DNA of 64,000 nt from Vogesella indigofera (GTDB taxonomy: Bacteria > Pseudomonadota > Gammaproteobacteria > Burkholderiales > Chromobacteriaceae): positions 1 to 64,000 of the forward strand of contig NZ_JAQQLA010000001.1 in assembly GCF_028548395.1 (NCBI RefSeq), read 5' to 3'. The notes under the pieces are model-generated. The model was given only the letters and a program-made list of their open reading frames with translations, was not told the origin of the DNA and did not search any database. Below, in pieces: positions 20,770-31,051 of this stretch (its first letter is position 1; each line of letters starts with the position of its first letter). The translations under genes were made by a program, and so were the position numbers.

Positions 20770-22161
20770 TCATGACTGATATGCCGGCTGTGCCACAGGT
20801 GCCGACTGCCTGTGGTAGCCCAGCAGGTAGTACAGGGCAACCAGCATGACCAGCCAGCCCGGCCCGATGATCAGCGCAATGCGTGTCTCCGGGAAGTAGG
20901 CCATCAGGCCGATGACCAGCAGCAGGAAGGCCAGCGCGATGTAGGAGCCGTAAGGGAAGAACGGCATGCGGTGCTCCAGCTTGGCGACTTGTCCCGGCGT
21001 GAGCATGCGGCGGAATTTCAGCTGCGATACCAGAATCACGGCCCAGGTCCAGACCGCACCAAAGGTGGAGATGGCGGTCAGCCAGGTGAAGACCTCCTTG
21101 GGTGCGAGGTAGTTCAGCAGCACGCCACCCAGCAGCATCGTGACGGAAATGAGTACCGCCATGTTGGGCACGCCGTTCTTGCCGACTTTGCCGAATATCG
21201 GCAAGGCCTGGCCTTGCTGCGCCAGGTTGTACAGCATGCGGCCGGTACTGAAAATGCCGCTGTTGCAGGAGGACAGGGCGGCAGTCAGCACCACGAAGTT
21301 GATGATGCCGGCGGCGGCCGGAATGCCCATTTTTTCAAAGGTCATGACGAAGGGGCTGCCGGTGGTACCGATCTGGTCCCACGGGTAAATCGACATCACG
21401 ACAAATAGTGCGCCGACATAAAAAATCAGGATACGCCAGAAAACAGAATCAACTGCCCTTGCCAGGGTTTTTTTCGGGTTTTTCGCTTCGCCGGCGGTCA
21501 GGCCGATCATCTCCACGCCCAGATAGGCAAACATCACCATCTGCATCGACATCAGGATGCCCTTGACGCCATGCGGCATGAAGCCATCATGCGACCACAG
21601 ATTGGAAATGCCAGTGGCAATGCCGCCGTTGCCGATGCCGAAGGCGATCATGCCGACGCTGGACACAATCATCAGCACGATGGTGACGATCTTGATCAGG
21701 GCGAACCAGAACTCGAATTCGCCATACGCTTTCACGGCAATAAAGTTGAGCGAACCCATCATCAGCAGCGCTGAGAGCGCCCAGATCCAGTGCGGCACAT
21801 CGGGGAACCACACGCCCATGTAGACGCCGACGGCGGTGATTTCCGCCATGCAGGTGACGATCCACAGGAACCAGTAATTCCAGCCGGTGAGGTAGCCGGC
21901 GAGGGGGCCGATATAGTTCTGTGCATAGCGGCTGAACGAGCCCGCTACCGGATTGTGGATGGCCATTTCACCCAGGGCGCGCATGATGAGAAAGATGGCC
22001 ACGCCGCCCAGCGCATAGGAAATCATGATGGCCGGGCCGGCCATCTTGATCGCGCTGGCAGAGCCAAGGAACAGGCCGACGCCGATGGCGGCACCGAGGG
22101 CCATCAGGTTGATGTGGCGCTCCTCAAGTCCGCGCTGCAAGTTGTCTTGCTGGTGTTGCAT
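20770..22161 (-). CDS. Amino-acid permease, APC family (ProY/HutT-like)
   Basis: 463 residues, 12 predicted helices. N-terminal LQRGLEERHINLMALGAAIGVGLFLGSASAIKMAGP, HNPVAGSFSRYA, and LTAALSSCNSGIFSTGRMLY are amino-acid transporter signatures; the overall sequence is close to enterobacterial ProY and to HutT-type histidine/proline permeases. ATG 22161, preceded by GGAGAGA, is chosen over the open frame 20 codons upstream. The substrate (proline, histidine or another amino acid) cannot be fixed. Confidence 0.9.
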   Translation of the reverse strand: MQHQQDNLQRGLEERHINLMALGAAIGVGLFLGSASAIKMAGPAIMISYALGGVAIFLIMRALGEMAIHNPVAGSFSRYAQNYIGPLAGYLTGWNYWFLWIVTCMAEITAVGVYMGVWFPDVPHWIWALSALLMMGSLNFIAVKAYGEFEFWFALIKIVTIVLMIVSSVGMIAFGIGNGGIATGISNLWSHDGFMPHGVKGILMSMQMVMFAYLGVEMIGLTAGEAKNPKKTLARAVDSVFWRILIFYVGALFVVMSIYPWDQIGTTGSPFVMTFEKMGIPAAAGIINFVVLTAALSSCNSGIFSTGRMLYNLAQQGQALPIFGKVGKNGVPNMAVLISVTMLLGGVLLNYLAPKEVFTWLTAISTFGAVWTWAVILVSQLKFRRMLTPGQVAKLEHRMPFFPYGSYIALAFLLLVIGLMAYFPETRIALIIGPGWLVMLVALYYLLGYHRQSAPVAQPAYQS

Positions 22162-22508
22162 AAGGTCTCTCCATGTTGTGCAAGGCGTAACATCCGGGCC
22201 GATCGGGCCGCGGTGTTGCATGCGGCAGGGGCTGGCTGCTTGTCGGTGCCAGTTCTCCCTGCCGGACGCTTCCGGGCATTCCCTGCTTGGGTGGCAGTGG
22301 CGAAGCCCGAAAACCGGAATAGTATAAAAATTATCGTTATCGTTTTTTCACTATAGATTTTGTTTGAATTGACAAAATGCACTTAAATTCCGGTTTTTGC
22401 AGGAAGTCACCGGTGTTTTTTCCGGGAAGGGAGCGCGAGGTGGCGGGGCGCGGCCCTGCGGGCGGGAGCGGTATTTGGTATCCTGTGTCCTTATCCGCAT
22501 CAACATCG
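22162..22508. other. Non-coding region upstream of the permease gene
   Basis: No gene seen. The part at 22320-22380 is AT-rich and likely contains the permease promoter on the minus strand. The segment 22460-22532 ends in a terminator hairpin and could be a short transcript of its own, but no promoter was identified. Confidence 0.4.
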
Positions 22509-22532
22509 ACGCCGGGTCTGCCCGGCGTTTTT
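22509..22532 (+). terminator. Terminator-like hairpin before the small ORF
   Basis: ACGCCGGG, loop TCTG, CCCGGCGT, then TTTT. It is placed upstream of, not after, a recognisable gene, 17 bases before the next start codon. Confidence 0.7.
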
Positions 22533-22548
22533 CACTGGATTTCCGAGC

Positions 22549-23858
<1,310 letters not shown>

Positions 23859-23877
23859 TACACGCAGCACGCTCAGC

Positions 23878-23907
23878 AAAAATGCGGCCAACGTTGGCCG
23901 CATTTTT
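23878..23907. terminator. Bidirectional terminator built on a palindromic repeat variant
   Basis: A perfect 30-base palindrome with core GCGGCCAACGTTGGCCGC, A-run on the left and T-run on the right, between the convergent hemB and lipoprotein genes. The core is a symmetric version of the 12-mer repeat (AACGTT in place of AACCTT). Confidence 0.9.
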
Positions 23908-23920
23908 CATGGGCGCCGCG

Positions 23921-24790
23921 TCAGGGCGCCAGCGTGCCGCTTTCCAGTTGCCGCCAGATTTGCGGCCACTGCGCCGCCCAGCAGCAGTGATGATCAAAGC
24001 CCGGAAAGGGGACGATAAGCTGCTGTTGCGCCGGTGCGCGGCGGGCGAAGGACTGCGCGATGAGCGCGGGAATGATGCGATCCTGCTGGCCGAGCAGATG
24101 CCATTGCGGTATCTGCACCAGCCGTTTGGCGGCATCCGCCGGGTTGAGCGAATGGCGCAGCGGGCTAATGCGGTGATGCTCGGTCCAGGTCTGGCTGTCC
24201 AGGTTGCCGGCGACTGTGATCAGACGGTCGACGTCATGCCGTCCGGCACCGACCAGCGCCGCGACCGCCGCACCGCCTGAGTAGCCGATCAGGCTGATTT
24301 GCTTGGCACCGTAGCGGGTTTTCAGCTGGCTGATCGCCTCGTCGGTGGCCTGGATCACGTCGGCGGAAAAGCGGGCGTCGGTCCAGTAACGCTGCGCGCA
24401 GCGCCGGTCTTGTGCCGCCAGGTACTGGCAGGGGCGGGCCAGGTAAACCGCATTGCCATCAGGCTGGGCAAGGGCGAGACGCAGCGCCAGTGGATCGATG
24501 GGGGTCGGGTCGCCGGACGGTTGCTCGCGATTGAGCCAGGCAAAGCCGTCGCCTTCGATATAGATGCTCAGCGGCTTGTCGGCCCGGATGTGTGCCGGCC
24601 CATAGCTGCGCAGCATAAAGGTGCTGCTGCTCAGGGTGCTTGCCTGCCAGTTGCCGGGCTGGGCCAGAGCCTGTGCCGTGGTGGCGCGCTCGGCCGGAGT
24701 CGGCAGCGTGCTGCACGCGGCCAAGCATAGCAGCGGCAGCAAGCGGTAGTGGAGGGCAAGGGGTCTGGTGTTGTCGGTTGTCGTCATCAT
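23921..24790 (-). CDS. Lipoprotein with serine-hydrolase fold
   Basis: 289 residues. N-terminal signal with lipobox LCLAAC, then an alpha/beta-hydrolase-like domain: IYIEGDGFAWL, nucleophile elbow GYSGGAA, and a late GFDHHCCW that could supply the histidine. Probably anchored in an envelope membrane. Substrate unknown. Several ATGs cluster at the start (24802, 24790, 24787); 24787 or 24790 gives a normal signal peptide. Separated from the upstream autotransporter gene by a strong terminator. Confidence 0.75.
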   Translation of the reverse strand: MMTTTDNTRPLALHYRLLPLLCLAACSTLPTPAERATTAQALAQPGNWQASTLSSSTFMLRSYGPAHIRADKPLSIYIEGDGFAWLNREQPSGDPTPIDPLALRLALAQPDGNAVYLARPCQYLAAQDRRCAQRYWTDARFSADVIQATDEAISQLKTRYGAKQISLIGYSGGAAVAALVGAGRHDVDRLITVAGNLDSQTWTEHHRISPLRHSLNPADAAKRLVQIPQWHLLGQQDRIIPALIAQSFARRAPAQQQLIVPFPGFDHHCCWAAQWPQIWRQLESGTLAP

Positions 24791-24791
24791 G

Positions 24792-24824
24792 AAAAAGGCC
24801 ACAACCCGGTGACGGGTTGTGGCC
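24792..24824 (-). terminator. Terminator of the autotransporter gene
   Basis: Perfect 12-bp stem GGCCACAACCCG/CGGGTTGTGGCC followed on the minus strand by five T. Confidence 0.9.
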
Positions 24825-24841
24825 GGTTAGCGCAGCTTGTT

Positions 24842-26653
24842 TCAGAACGCCCAGCGTGCCTTGAGCGATGCCGTCTGGTTCAGGAAGGCTTCCCGGTGTT
24901 CCGCATCATAACGCAAGGTGATCTCGGTACCGTTGGCGGTGGTGTGCGTCAGACCGACGCCAGCCCGTGCCGACCATGGCTCCGCATCCAGGCCGTAGGT
25001 AGTAAACGCGGCACCGGGGGCACCGGCAAAGGTGGCGGTGATGCTGGAGCGCTTGGCCATGGTGTCGTAGCCGACGCCCAGGTTGGCCGACAGGCTGGTG
25101 TTGTCACTCAGCTGGTGGCTGATCTTGCCGTCCAGGCCCAGTACCAGCTCTTCACTGTCACGGCTGCCCACGTTCAGGTTCAGCAGGCCGGCACCACTTT
25201 CCTGGTAGGCCTTGTCCTTGATCCAGGTGTAGTCGGCACGGATGGACGGGGTGATGCTGGTGGTGGCGCTCAGCTGGTAGGTGCGGCCAAGGCCGGCACC
25301 GGCGTGGGCGGTGTAGCTGGTGTACTCGGAAGTCGCGGTGCTGTTGGTAAAGGCGATGCTACGACGACCCTTGTTGCTGTTCTGGCCCACGTCTACCTGG
25401 AAGTTGACTTCGCTGTTGTTGCCCAGGCTGTAGCTGCCGTAGCCGACCAGCTGGAACACATCGACATCGGCACTCTGCTTGGCCACGTTCGAGTTGCTGT
25501 CCACGTCGGCTTTGGCGTAGGCCATGGCGGTGCCAAGGCGCAGCTTGTCGTTGACGGCGCTGTCGACACCAAATGCCACGCCGGTGGTGGTCGATTCGAA
25601 GCCGGATACGCCATTTTGGTCATCCTGATCCGCCCACGAGCCGAACGGCTTCACCCACACGTATTTGTCGCCGAAGAAACCGTCACCGGAAGACAGGCCG
25701 CGATTGGACTCGATGCGGGCCTGAATCACCTTGTTGATGCCGGACAGCGCGTTGCCGGCCGCTGCCATGGAACCGCCTGTCAGCAGTGGTAGCGTCTGGC
25801 TGGCGGCCGCGGAGATTTGCTGGTCGCCAGAAAGGTTGGCATTGGTGAACAAGGCAAGCAGGTTGGCGTTGGCATCAATGACTGCTGCCGCGCCAAGAGC
25901 TGGATTATTGTTTGCATTGGTACTGGCAACGAGAACGCGTACCCCACCACCGTTGGCAATTTCTCCTTGTTGTGCCAGGTAGGCAATAAGGTTCTTCACG
26001 AAATCGCTGAGACCTGGGTAGCTATTGTTATCCAAGAACGCAGTTTGCAGGAAGTTCACATCAAGCACGGAAATGACGGTACCGGTCGGGGCATTGGCTA
26101 GGGTGCCGACCGCCCAGGCCACCGCACTGCAGTCTGCTGTGATGCAGGTGCCGGTGCCGGCGGAGGGAAAAATGCCGCTAGCCGGTAGTGTTAGCGTCGA
26201 AGTGGCGTTATCAACCTGGAAAGCCTGGTTGATCGTGGTTGCTGTGAAGCTGGTCTGTGTCACGGTGCCAAGCGTTCCGCCGCCAAGGCTGGCGATGAAG
26301 GTGCTGATCGCCGTGTTTCTGGTTGCACCATAGCCGGCGTTTTCACCCATCAGGAAAAGCGTTCCGCCGCCATTCAGGTAGGAGGTATAAGCGGTTTGCT
26401 GGTCGGCTGTAATGCCCTTGTTGGCACCCAGATCCCATACTTGGCTATAGGAAGCTAGGCCGGTTGGCGTGTAAGTGGCGTAGTTGCCGCTGATATCGAT
26501 GGTGGTCGGGGTGTTCCCTTGCGTGGTTTGTACTGAGGCAAGACCCGCCGCTTCATCACCGGCTGCCTGATAGTCGTAAATGAGCACGTTTGCTGCCTGT
26601 GCTTGCAGCGGTAATGCAATGGCGCAAACCAAGGCGATTTTTTTTAGTTTCAT
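24842..26653 (-). CDS. Autotransporter (type V secretion) with an unusual passenger
   Basis: 603 residues. Signal peptide (MKLKKIALVCAIALPLQAQA), a passenger of about 310 residues, and a C-terminal beta-barrel autotransporter domain (about 330-603) with alternating strands and the terminal aromatic motif KARWAF. The passenger begins NVLIYDYQAAGDEA and continues with an alpha/beta pattern (WDLGANKGIT, GGGTLFLMGENAGYG) that looks like a globular Rossmann or glutaminase-like fold, not the usual beta-helix repeats. Codon usage and GC are lower toward the 5' end and upstream region, hinting at acquisition. Confidence 0.85.
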   Translation of the reverse strand: MKLKKIALVCAIALPLQAQAANVLIYDYQAAGDEAAGLASVQTTQGNTPTTIDISGNYATYTPTGLASYSQVWDLGANKGITADQQTAYTSYLNGGGTLFLMGENAGYGATRNTAISTFIASLGGGTLGTVTQTSFTATTINQAFQVDNATSTLTLPASGIFPSAGTGTCITADCSAVAWAVGTLANAPTGTVISVLDVNFLQTAFLDNNSYPGLSDFVKNLIAYLAQQGEIANGGGVRVLVASTNANNNPALGAAAVIDANANLLALFTNANLSGDQQISAAASQTLPLLTGGSMAAAGNALSGINKVIQARIESNRGLSSGDGFFGDKYVWVKPFGSWADQDDQNGVSGFESTTTGVAFGVDSAVNDKLRLGTAMAYAKADVDSNSNVAKQSADVDVFQLVGYGSYSLGNNSEVNFQVDVGQNSNKGRRSIAFTNSTATSEYTSYTAHAGAGLGRTYQLSATTSITPSIRADYTWIKDKAYQESGAGLLNLNVGSRDSEELVLGLDGKISHQLSDNTSLSANLGVGYDTMAKRSSITATFAGAPGAAFTTYGLDAEPWSARAGVGLTHTTANGTEITLRYDAEHREAFLNQTASLKARWAF

Positions 26654-26852
26654 TCCCAGTCTCCAGTATGCAAGAGGTGTTGTCGCTAATTTTCAATTTA
26701 AATGCAATATGGAAACAATGATAACAAGAGCATGCTAAATATGTTTGATTTTATGCGAGGATGTATAGAAGTCATTCTTCTGTGTTGCAAAATAAATACT
26801 CATTTGTTCTTGATGTTTGGGTGTTGGTTGGCGGCAAGTCCACTCAAGGTGG
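26654..26852. other. AT-rich region upstream of the autotransporter
   Basis: Markedly lower GC than the rest of the window. It probably contains the autotransporter promoter on the minus strand; no specific site could be fixed. Confidence 0.45.
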
Positions 26853-27041
26853 TCATTTGCCATTGAGCCTTGAACAAAAAGTCAGGCAGTCGCGCCCCGT
26901 CGCTTCACGCACGTCCTGCAGCGGCAGCCGCTTGCTCTTGAAGTCCATGGCGCGGCAGCCGTAGGGGAAGCGGGCGTCGTGGGTGATGTAGTAGTGGACG
27001 CAGGCGCGGCAATGCGGCACAGGGGAGCTGGGGCGGTTCAC
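26853..27041 (-). CDS. Small conserved cysteine-rich protein
   Basis: 62 residues with cysteines in CRACVHYYITHDARFPYGC and GRDCLTFCSR, spaced as for a metal site. The HYYITHD..PYGCRAM.FKSKRLP pattern matches a small uncharacterised protein I recall from several proteobacteria. No function can be assigned. It lies alone between the autotransporter and kbl, on the minus strand. Confidence 0.65.
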   Translation of the reverse strand: MNRPSSPVPHCRACVHYYITHDARFPYGCRAMDFKSKRLPLQDVREATGRDCLTFCSRLNGK

Positions 27042-27248
27042 GGTCGGGTTCGGCGCTGGAATGGGGTACGGATTGTCGCACAGCCGAGGCTACGGCTGCC
27101 GGACGGGGGTAACACTCACCCGGTGAAAATCGTGCGCAACTGTCCCTGATAAAGTCGTCGGCGCGGGTCTAGAATGGTGACAGAACGATGCTTGCCGGCA
27201 CCGGTCAACGGCGCCGGCTTCCACGCTGAACAACAGGGACCCTCCCGC

Positions 27249-28448
27249 ATGAACCACACCTATCTCGCTCATCTGCAAGCCACGCTGGCGCAAATCCGTG
27301 CCGACGGTTTCGAGAAACCGGAACGCGTGATCGCCACGCCGCAACGTGCCGGCATCACCCTGTCCGGTGGCCGCGAAGTGCTGAACTTCTGTGCCAACAA
27401 CTACCTCGGTCTGGCCGACGATGCGCGCCTGATCGCGGCGGCGAAGCAGGGGCTGGATGATTACGGCTACGGCTGCGCCTCGGTGCGTTTCATCTGTGGT
27501 ACGCAGCAGGTGCACAAGGACCTGGAGGCGGCGATCTCCGGCTTCCTCGGCACCGACGACACCATCCTCTATTCCAGCTGTTTCGACGCCAACGGCGGCG
27601 TGTTCGAGACCCTGCTCACCGAAGACGACGCGGTGATCTCCGACGAGCTGAACCACGCCTCGATCATCGACGGCGTGCGCCTGTGCAAGGCCAAGCGTTT
27701 CCGCTACAAGAACAACGACATGGCCGATCTGGAAACCCAGCTCAAGGCCGCCGAAGAGGCCGGTGCCCGCTTCAAGCTGATCGTCACCGACGGCGTGTTC
27801 TCGATGGACGGCATCATCGCCGACCTGAAAACACTGTGCGACGTCGCAGAACGCTACGGCGCCATCGTGATGGTGGATGATTCGCACGCCGTCGGCTTCA
27901 TGGGCGAGCACGGCGCCGGCACCCCGGAGCTGTGCGGCGTCAGTGACCGTGTCGACATCTACACCGGCACGCTGGGCAAGGCGCTGGGTGGCGCGTCCGG
28001 CGGCTACGTCTCCGGCCGCAAGCCTATCATCGACCTGCTGCGCCAGCGTTCGCGGCCGTACCTGTTCTCCAACACCCTGGCGCCGGCTATCGCCGCTGCC
28101 AGCCTGAAGGTGCTGCAGATCCTGGCCACCGAAGAGGGCGCTGAGCTGCGCGCCAACCTGAGGCGCAACGCCGACTACTTCCGTCAGGCGATGAGCGAGG
28201 CGGGTTTCACTCTGGTGCCGGGCCAGCATCCGATCATTCCGGTGATGCTGGGCGATGCCAAGCTGGCCGGCGAGATGGCGGCGGCGCTGCTGGCGGAAGG
28301 CGTGTTCGTCACCGGTTTCTCCTACCCGGTGGTGCCGAAGGGCAAGGCGCGCATCCGTACCCAGATGTCGGCCGGCCACACGCTGGAGCAGGTGCAGCAC
28401 ACGGTGGCCGCCTTCATCAAGGTTGGCCGCGAGCTGGGCGTGATCTGA
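27249..28448 (+). CDS. kbl: Glycine C-acetyltransferase (2-amino-3-ketobutyrate CoA ligase)
   Basis: 399 residues, fold-type I PLP enzyme. Converts 2-amino-3-oxobutyrate plus CoA to glycine and acetyl-CoA. Signatures: [27 protein letters not shown], and the PLP lysine in [16 protein letters not shown] 27249 begins the homologous N-terminus. It precedes tdh by 95 bases; together they form the threonine-to-glycine pathway. The C-terminal [11 protein letters not shown] contains an exact 12-mer repeat. Confidence 0.97.
   Translation: MNHTYLAHLQATLAQIRADGFEKPERVIATPQRAGITLSGGREVLNFCANNYLGLADDARLIAAAKQGLDDYGYGCASVRFICGTQQVHKDLEAAISGFLGTDDTILYSSCFDANGGVFETLLTEDDAVISDELNHASIIDGVRLCKAKRFRYKNNDMADLETQLKAAEEAGARFKLIVTDGVFSMDGIIADLKTLCDVAERYGAIVMVDDSHAVGFMGEHGAGTPELCGVSDRVDIYTGTLGKALGGASGGYVSGRKPIIDLLRQRSRPYLFSNTLAPAIAAASLKVLQILATEEGAELRANLRRNADYFRQAMSEAGFTLVPGQHPIIPVMLGDAKLAGEMAAALLAEGVFVTGFSYPVVPKGKARIRTQMSAGHTLEQVQHTVAAFIKVGRELGVI
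28419..28430 (-). repeat. 12-mer uptake-like repeat in the 3' end of kbl
   Basis: Exact 12-mer, the only copy not preceded by T on the GCGG side. Encodes Lys-Val-Gly-Arg. Confidence 0.85.
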
Positions 28449-28543
28449 TTCTTGCGGAGGCCACGGCGGCGCTGCCTGCCGCGTGGCCCGCGCGTTCCGT
28501 TTCACCGCGCCGCCGCCTGTCGCGGCGCACTACAGGATAAAAC

Positions 28544-29569
<1,026 letters not shown>

Positions 29570-29583
29570 GCGGAATATGATGT

Positions 29584-29617
29584 TTGCGGCCAACCTTTGC
29601 CACAAGGTTGGCCGCAA
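29584..29617. terminator. Head-to-head pair of 12-mer repeats forming the tdh terminator
   Basis: Two exact repeats in opposite directions (29586-29597 and 29604-29615) make a perfect 14-bp stem with a 6-base loop 14 bases after the tdh stop. There is no long T-run, only AATGG, so termination strength is uncertain. Confidence 0.8.
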
Positions 29618-29685
29618 TGGATGGCAGAGCAAGGCACGATGCGGTTAGAATCGTGCCTTGTTTTTCATCTTTGAAACGCCGCGAC

Positions 29686-30576
29686 ATGCTCACTTTTCAG
29701 GAAATCATCCTCACCCTGCAGCACTACTGGAACCGTCAGGGCTGCGCCTTGCTCCAGCCGTACGATACCGAAGTGGGCGCAGGCACCTCGCATACCGCCA
29801 CCTTCCTGCGCGCCCTCGGCCCGGAACCGTGGCACGCCGCCTACGTGCAGCCCAGCCGTCGCCCGAAAGACGGCCGCTACGGCGAGAACCCCAACCGCCT
29901 GTTCCAGCACCACCAGTTCCAGGTGGTATTGAAGCCGTCGCCACCGAATATCCAGGACCTGTACCTCGGCTCGCTGCGCGAGCTGGGCATCGATCCGACC
30001 GTGCACGACATCCGCTTTGTCGAGGACGACTGGGAAAACCCGACCCTCGGCGCCTGGGGTCTGGGCTGGGAAGTGTGGCTCAACGGTATGGAAGTGACGC
30101 AGTTCACCTACTTCCAGCAGGTCGGCGGCCTCGATTGCAAGCCGGTGCTGGGCGAGATCACCTACGGCCTGGAACGGCTGGCGATGTACCTGCAGGACAT
30201 CGAGAACGTGTACGAGCTGGTGTGGACCTACCTGCCGGACGGTACGCCGGTGAGCTACGGCGACGTGTTCTTCCAGAACGAAGTGGAGCAGTCGCGCTTT
30301 GCCTTCGAGCACAGCAATGTCGAGCTGCTGTTCAAGCAGTTCGGCGACTACGAAGCCGAGGCCAAGCGCCTGCTGGACGCCGGCCTGCCGCTGCCCGGCT
30401 ACGAGATGATTCTCAAGGCCGGCCACACCTTCAACTTGCTGGACGCGCGCGGCGCCATCTCGGTGACTGAACGCGCCGCCTACATCGGCCGCATCCGCAA
30501 CCTGGCCCGTGGCGTGGCGCAAGCCTATTACGCCGCGCGCGAGGCGCTGGGCTTCCCGATGTGCAAGAAAGACTGA
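29686..30576 (+). CDS. glyQ: Glycyl-tRNA synthetase alpha subunit
   Basis: 296 residues. Class II aminoacyl-tRNA synthetase catalytic subunit of the alpha2beta2 enzyme. Typical start [32 protein letters not shown] and motifs [23 protein letters not shown] and [18 protein letters not shown] 29686 is chosen where homology begins. The beta subunit gene follows after one intervening gene, an insertion in the usual glyQS order. Confidence 0.98.
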   Translation: MLTFQEIILTLQHYWNRQGCALLQPYDTEVGAGTSHTATFLRALGPEPWHAAYVQPSRRPKDGRYGENPNRLFQHHQFQVVLKPSPPNIQDLYLGSLRELGIDPTVHDIRFVEDDWENPTLGAWGLGWEVWLNGMEVTQFTYFQQVGGLDCKPVLGEITYGLERLAMYLQDIENVYELVWTYLPDGTPVSYGDVFFQNEVEQSRFAFEHSNVELLFKQFGDYEAEAKRLLDAGLPLPGYEMILKAGHTFNLLDARGAISVTERAAYIGRIRNLARGVAQAYYAAREALGFPMCKKD

Positions 30577-30580
30577 TGCC

Positions 30581-31051
30581 ATGAAGACGTGGGCAGCGCT
30601 GTTCTTTGTGCTGTTGGCCACGCTGGCCGCGCTCAGCTGGTATGTGCGCAGTCAGCAGCCGGTGCCGCAACCGGAGGGCGAGTTCCAGGTGTACCAGAGT
30701 GGTACCGGCCTGGAACTGTCCCTGGAGCTGGCCACCATCGCCAACGTCAATGACGGCCTTGTCCGTTTCGTCAACCAGGAGCGGTTCAGCGAGCGCAAGA
30801 CCCAGAAAGAGCTGGGCATCCGCTATCACATCCGCCGCCTCGAAGGCCGTGCCGACTGCAACGCGCGCCAGTATGCGTTCATCGGCGCCTCGTACTGGAC
30901 CGCCAGCGGCCAGCACGTCTACACGCAGATGTTCCCGTTGCAGCGTTTTAACTGGACCTTCGTGCCGGTGGTCGCCGATTCGACGGCCGATACCATGCTG
31001 CGCCTGGTGTGCCGACTCGCCCCCAATGCTCCTAGCTTGAAGATTGAATGA
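30581..31051 (+). CDS. Secreted/anchored small protein, possibly surface-adhesin E-like
   Basis: 156 residues: N-terminal signal anchor (WAALFFVLLATLAALSWYV), then a beta-rich domain with two cysteines far apart (RADCNARQY and LRLVCRLAP), as in the disulfide of the Haemophilus protein E/surface-adhesin E domain (IRRLEGRADC..., FVPVV..., VC). That match is a pattern impression. It starts 4 bases after glyQ and its stop overlaps the glyS start (ATGA), so it is locked into the glycyl-tRNA synthetase operon. Confidence 0.7.
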   Translation: MKTWAALFFVLLATLAALSWYVRSQQPVPQPEGEFQVYQSGTGLELSLELATIANVNDGLVRFVNQERFSERKTQKELGIRYHIRRLEGRADCNARQYAFIGASYWTASGQHVYTQMFPLQRFNWTFVPVVADSTADTMLRLVCRLAPNAPSLKIE

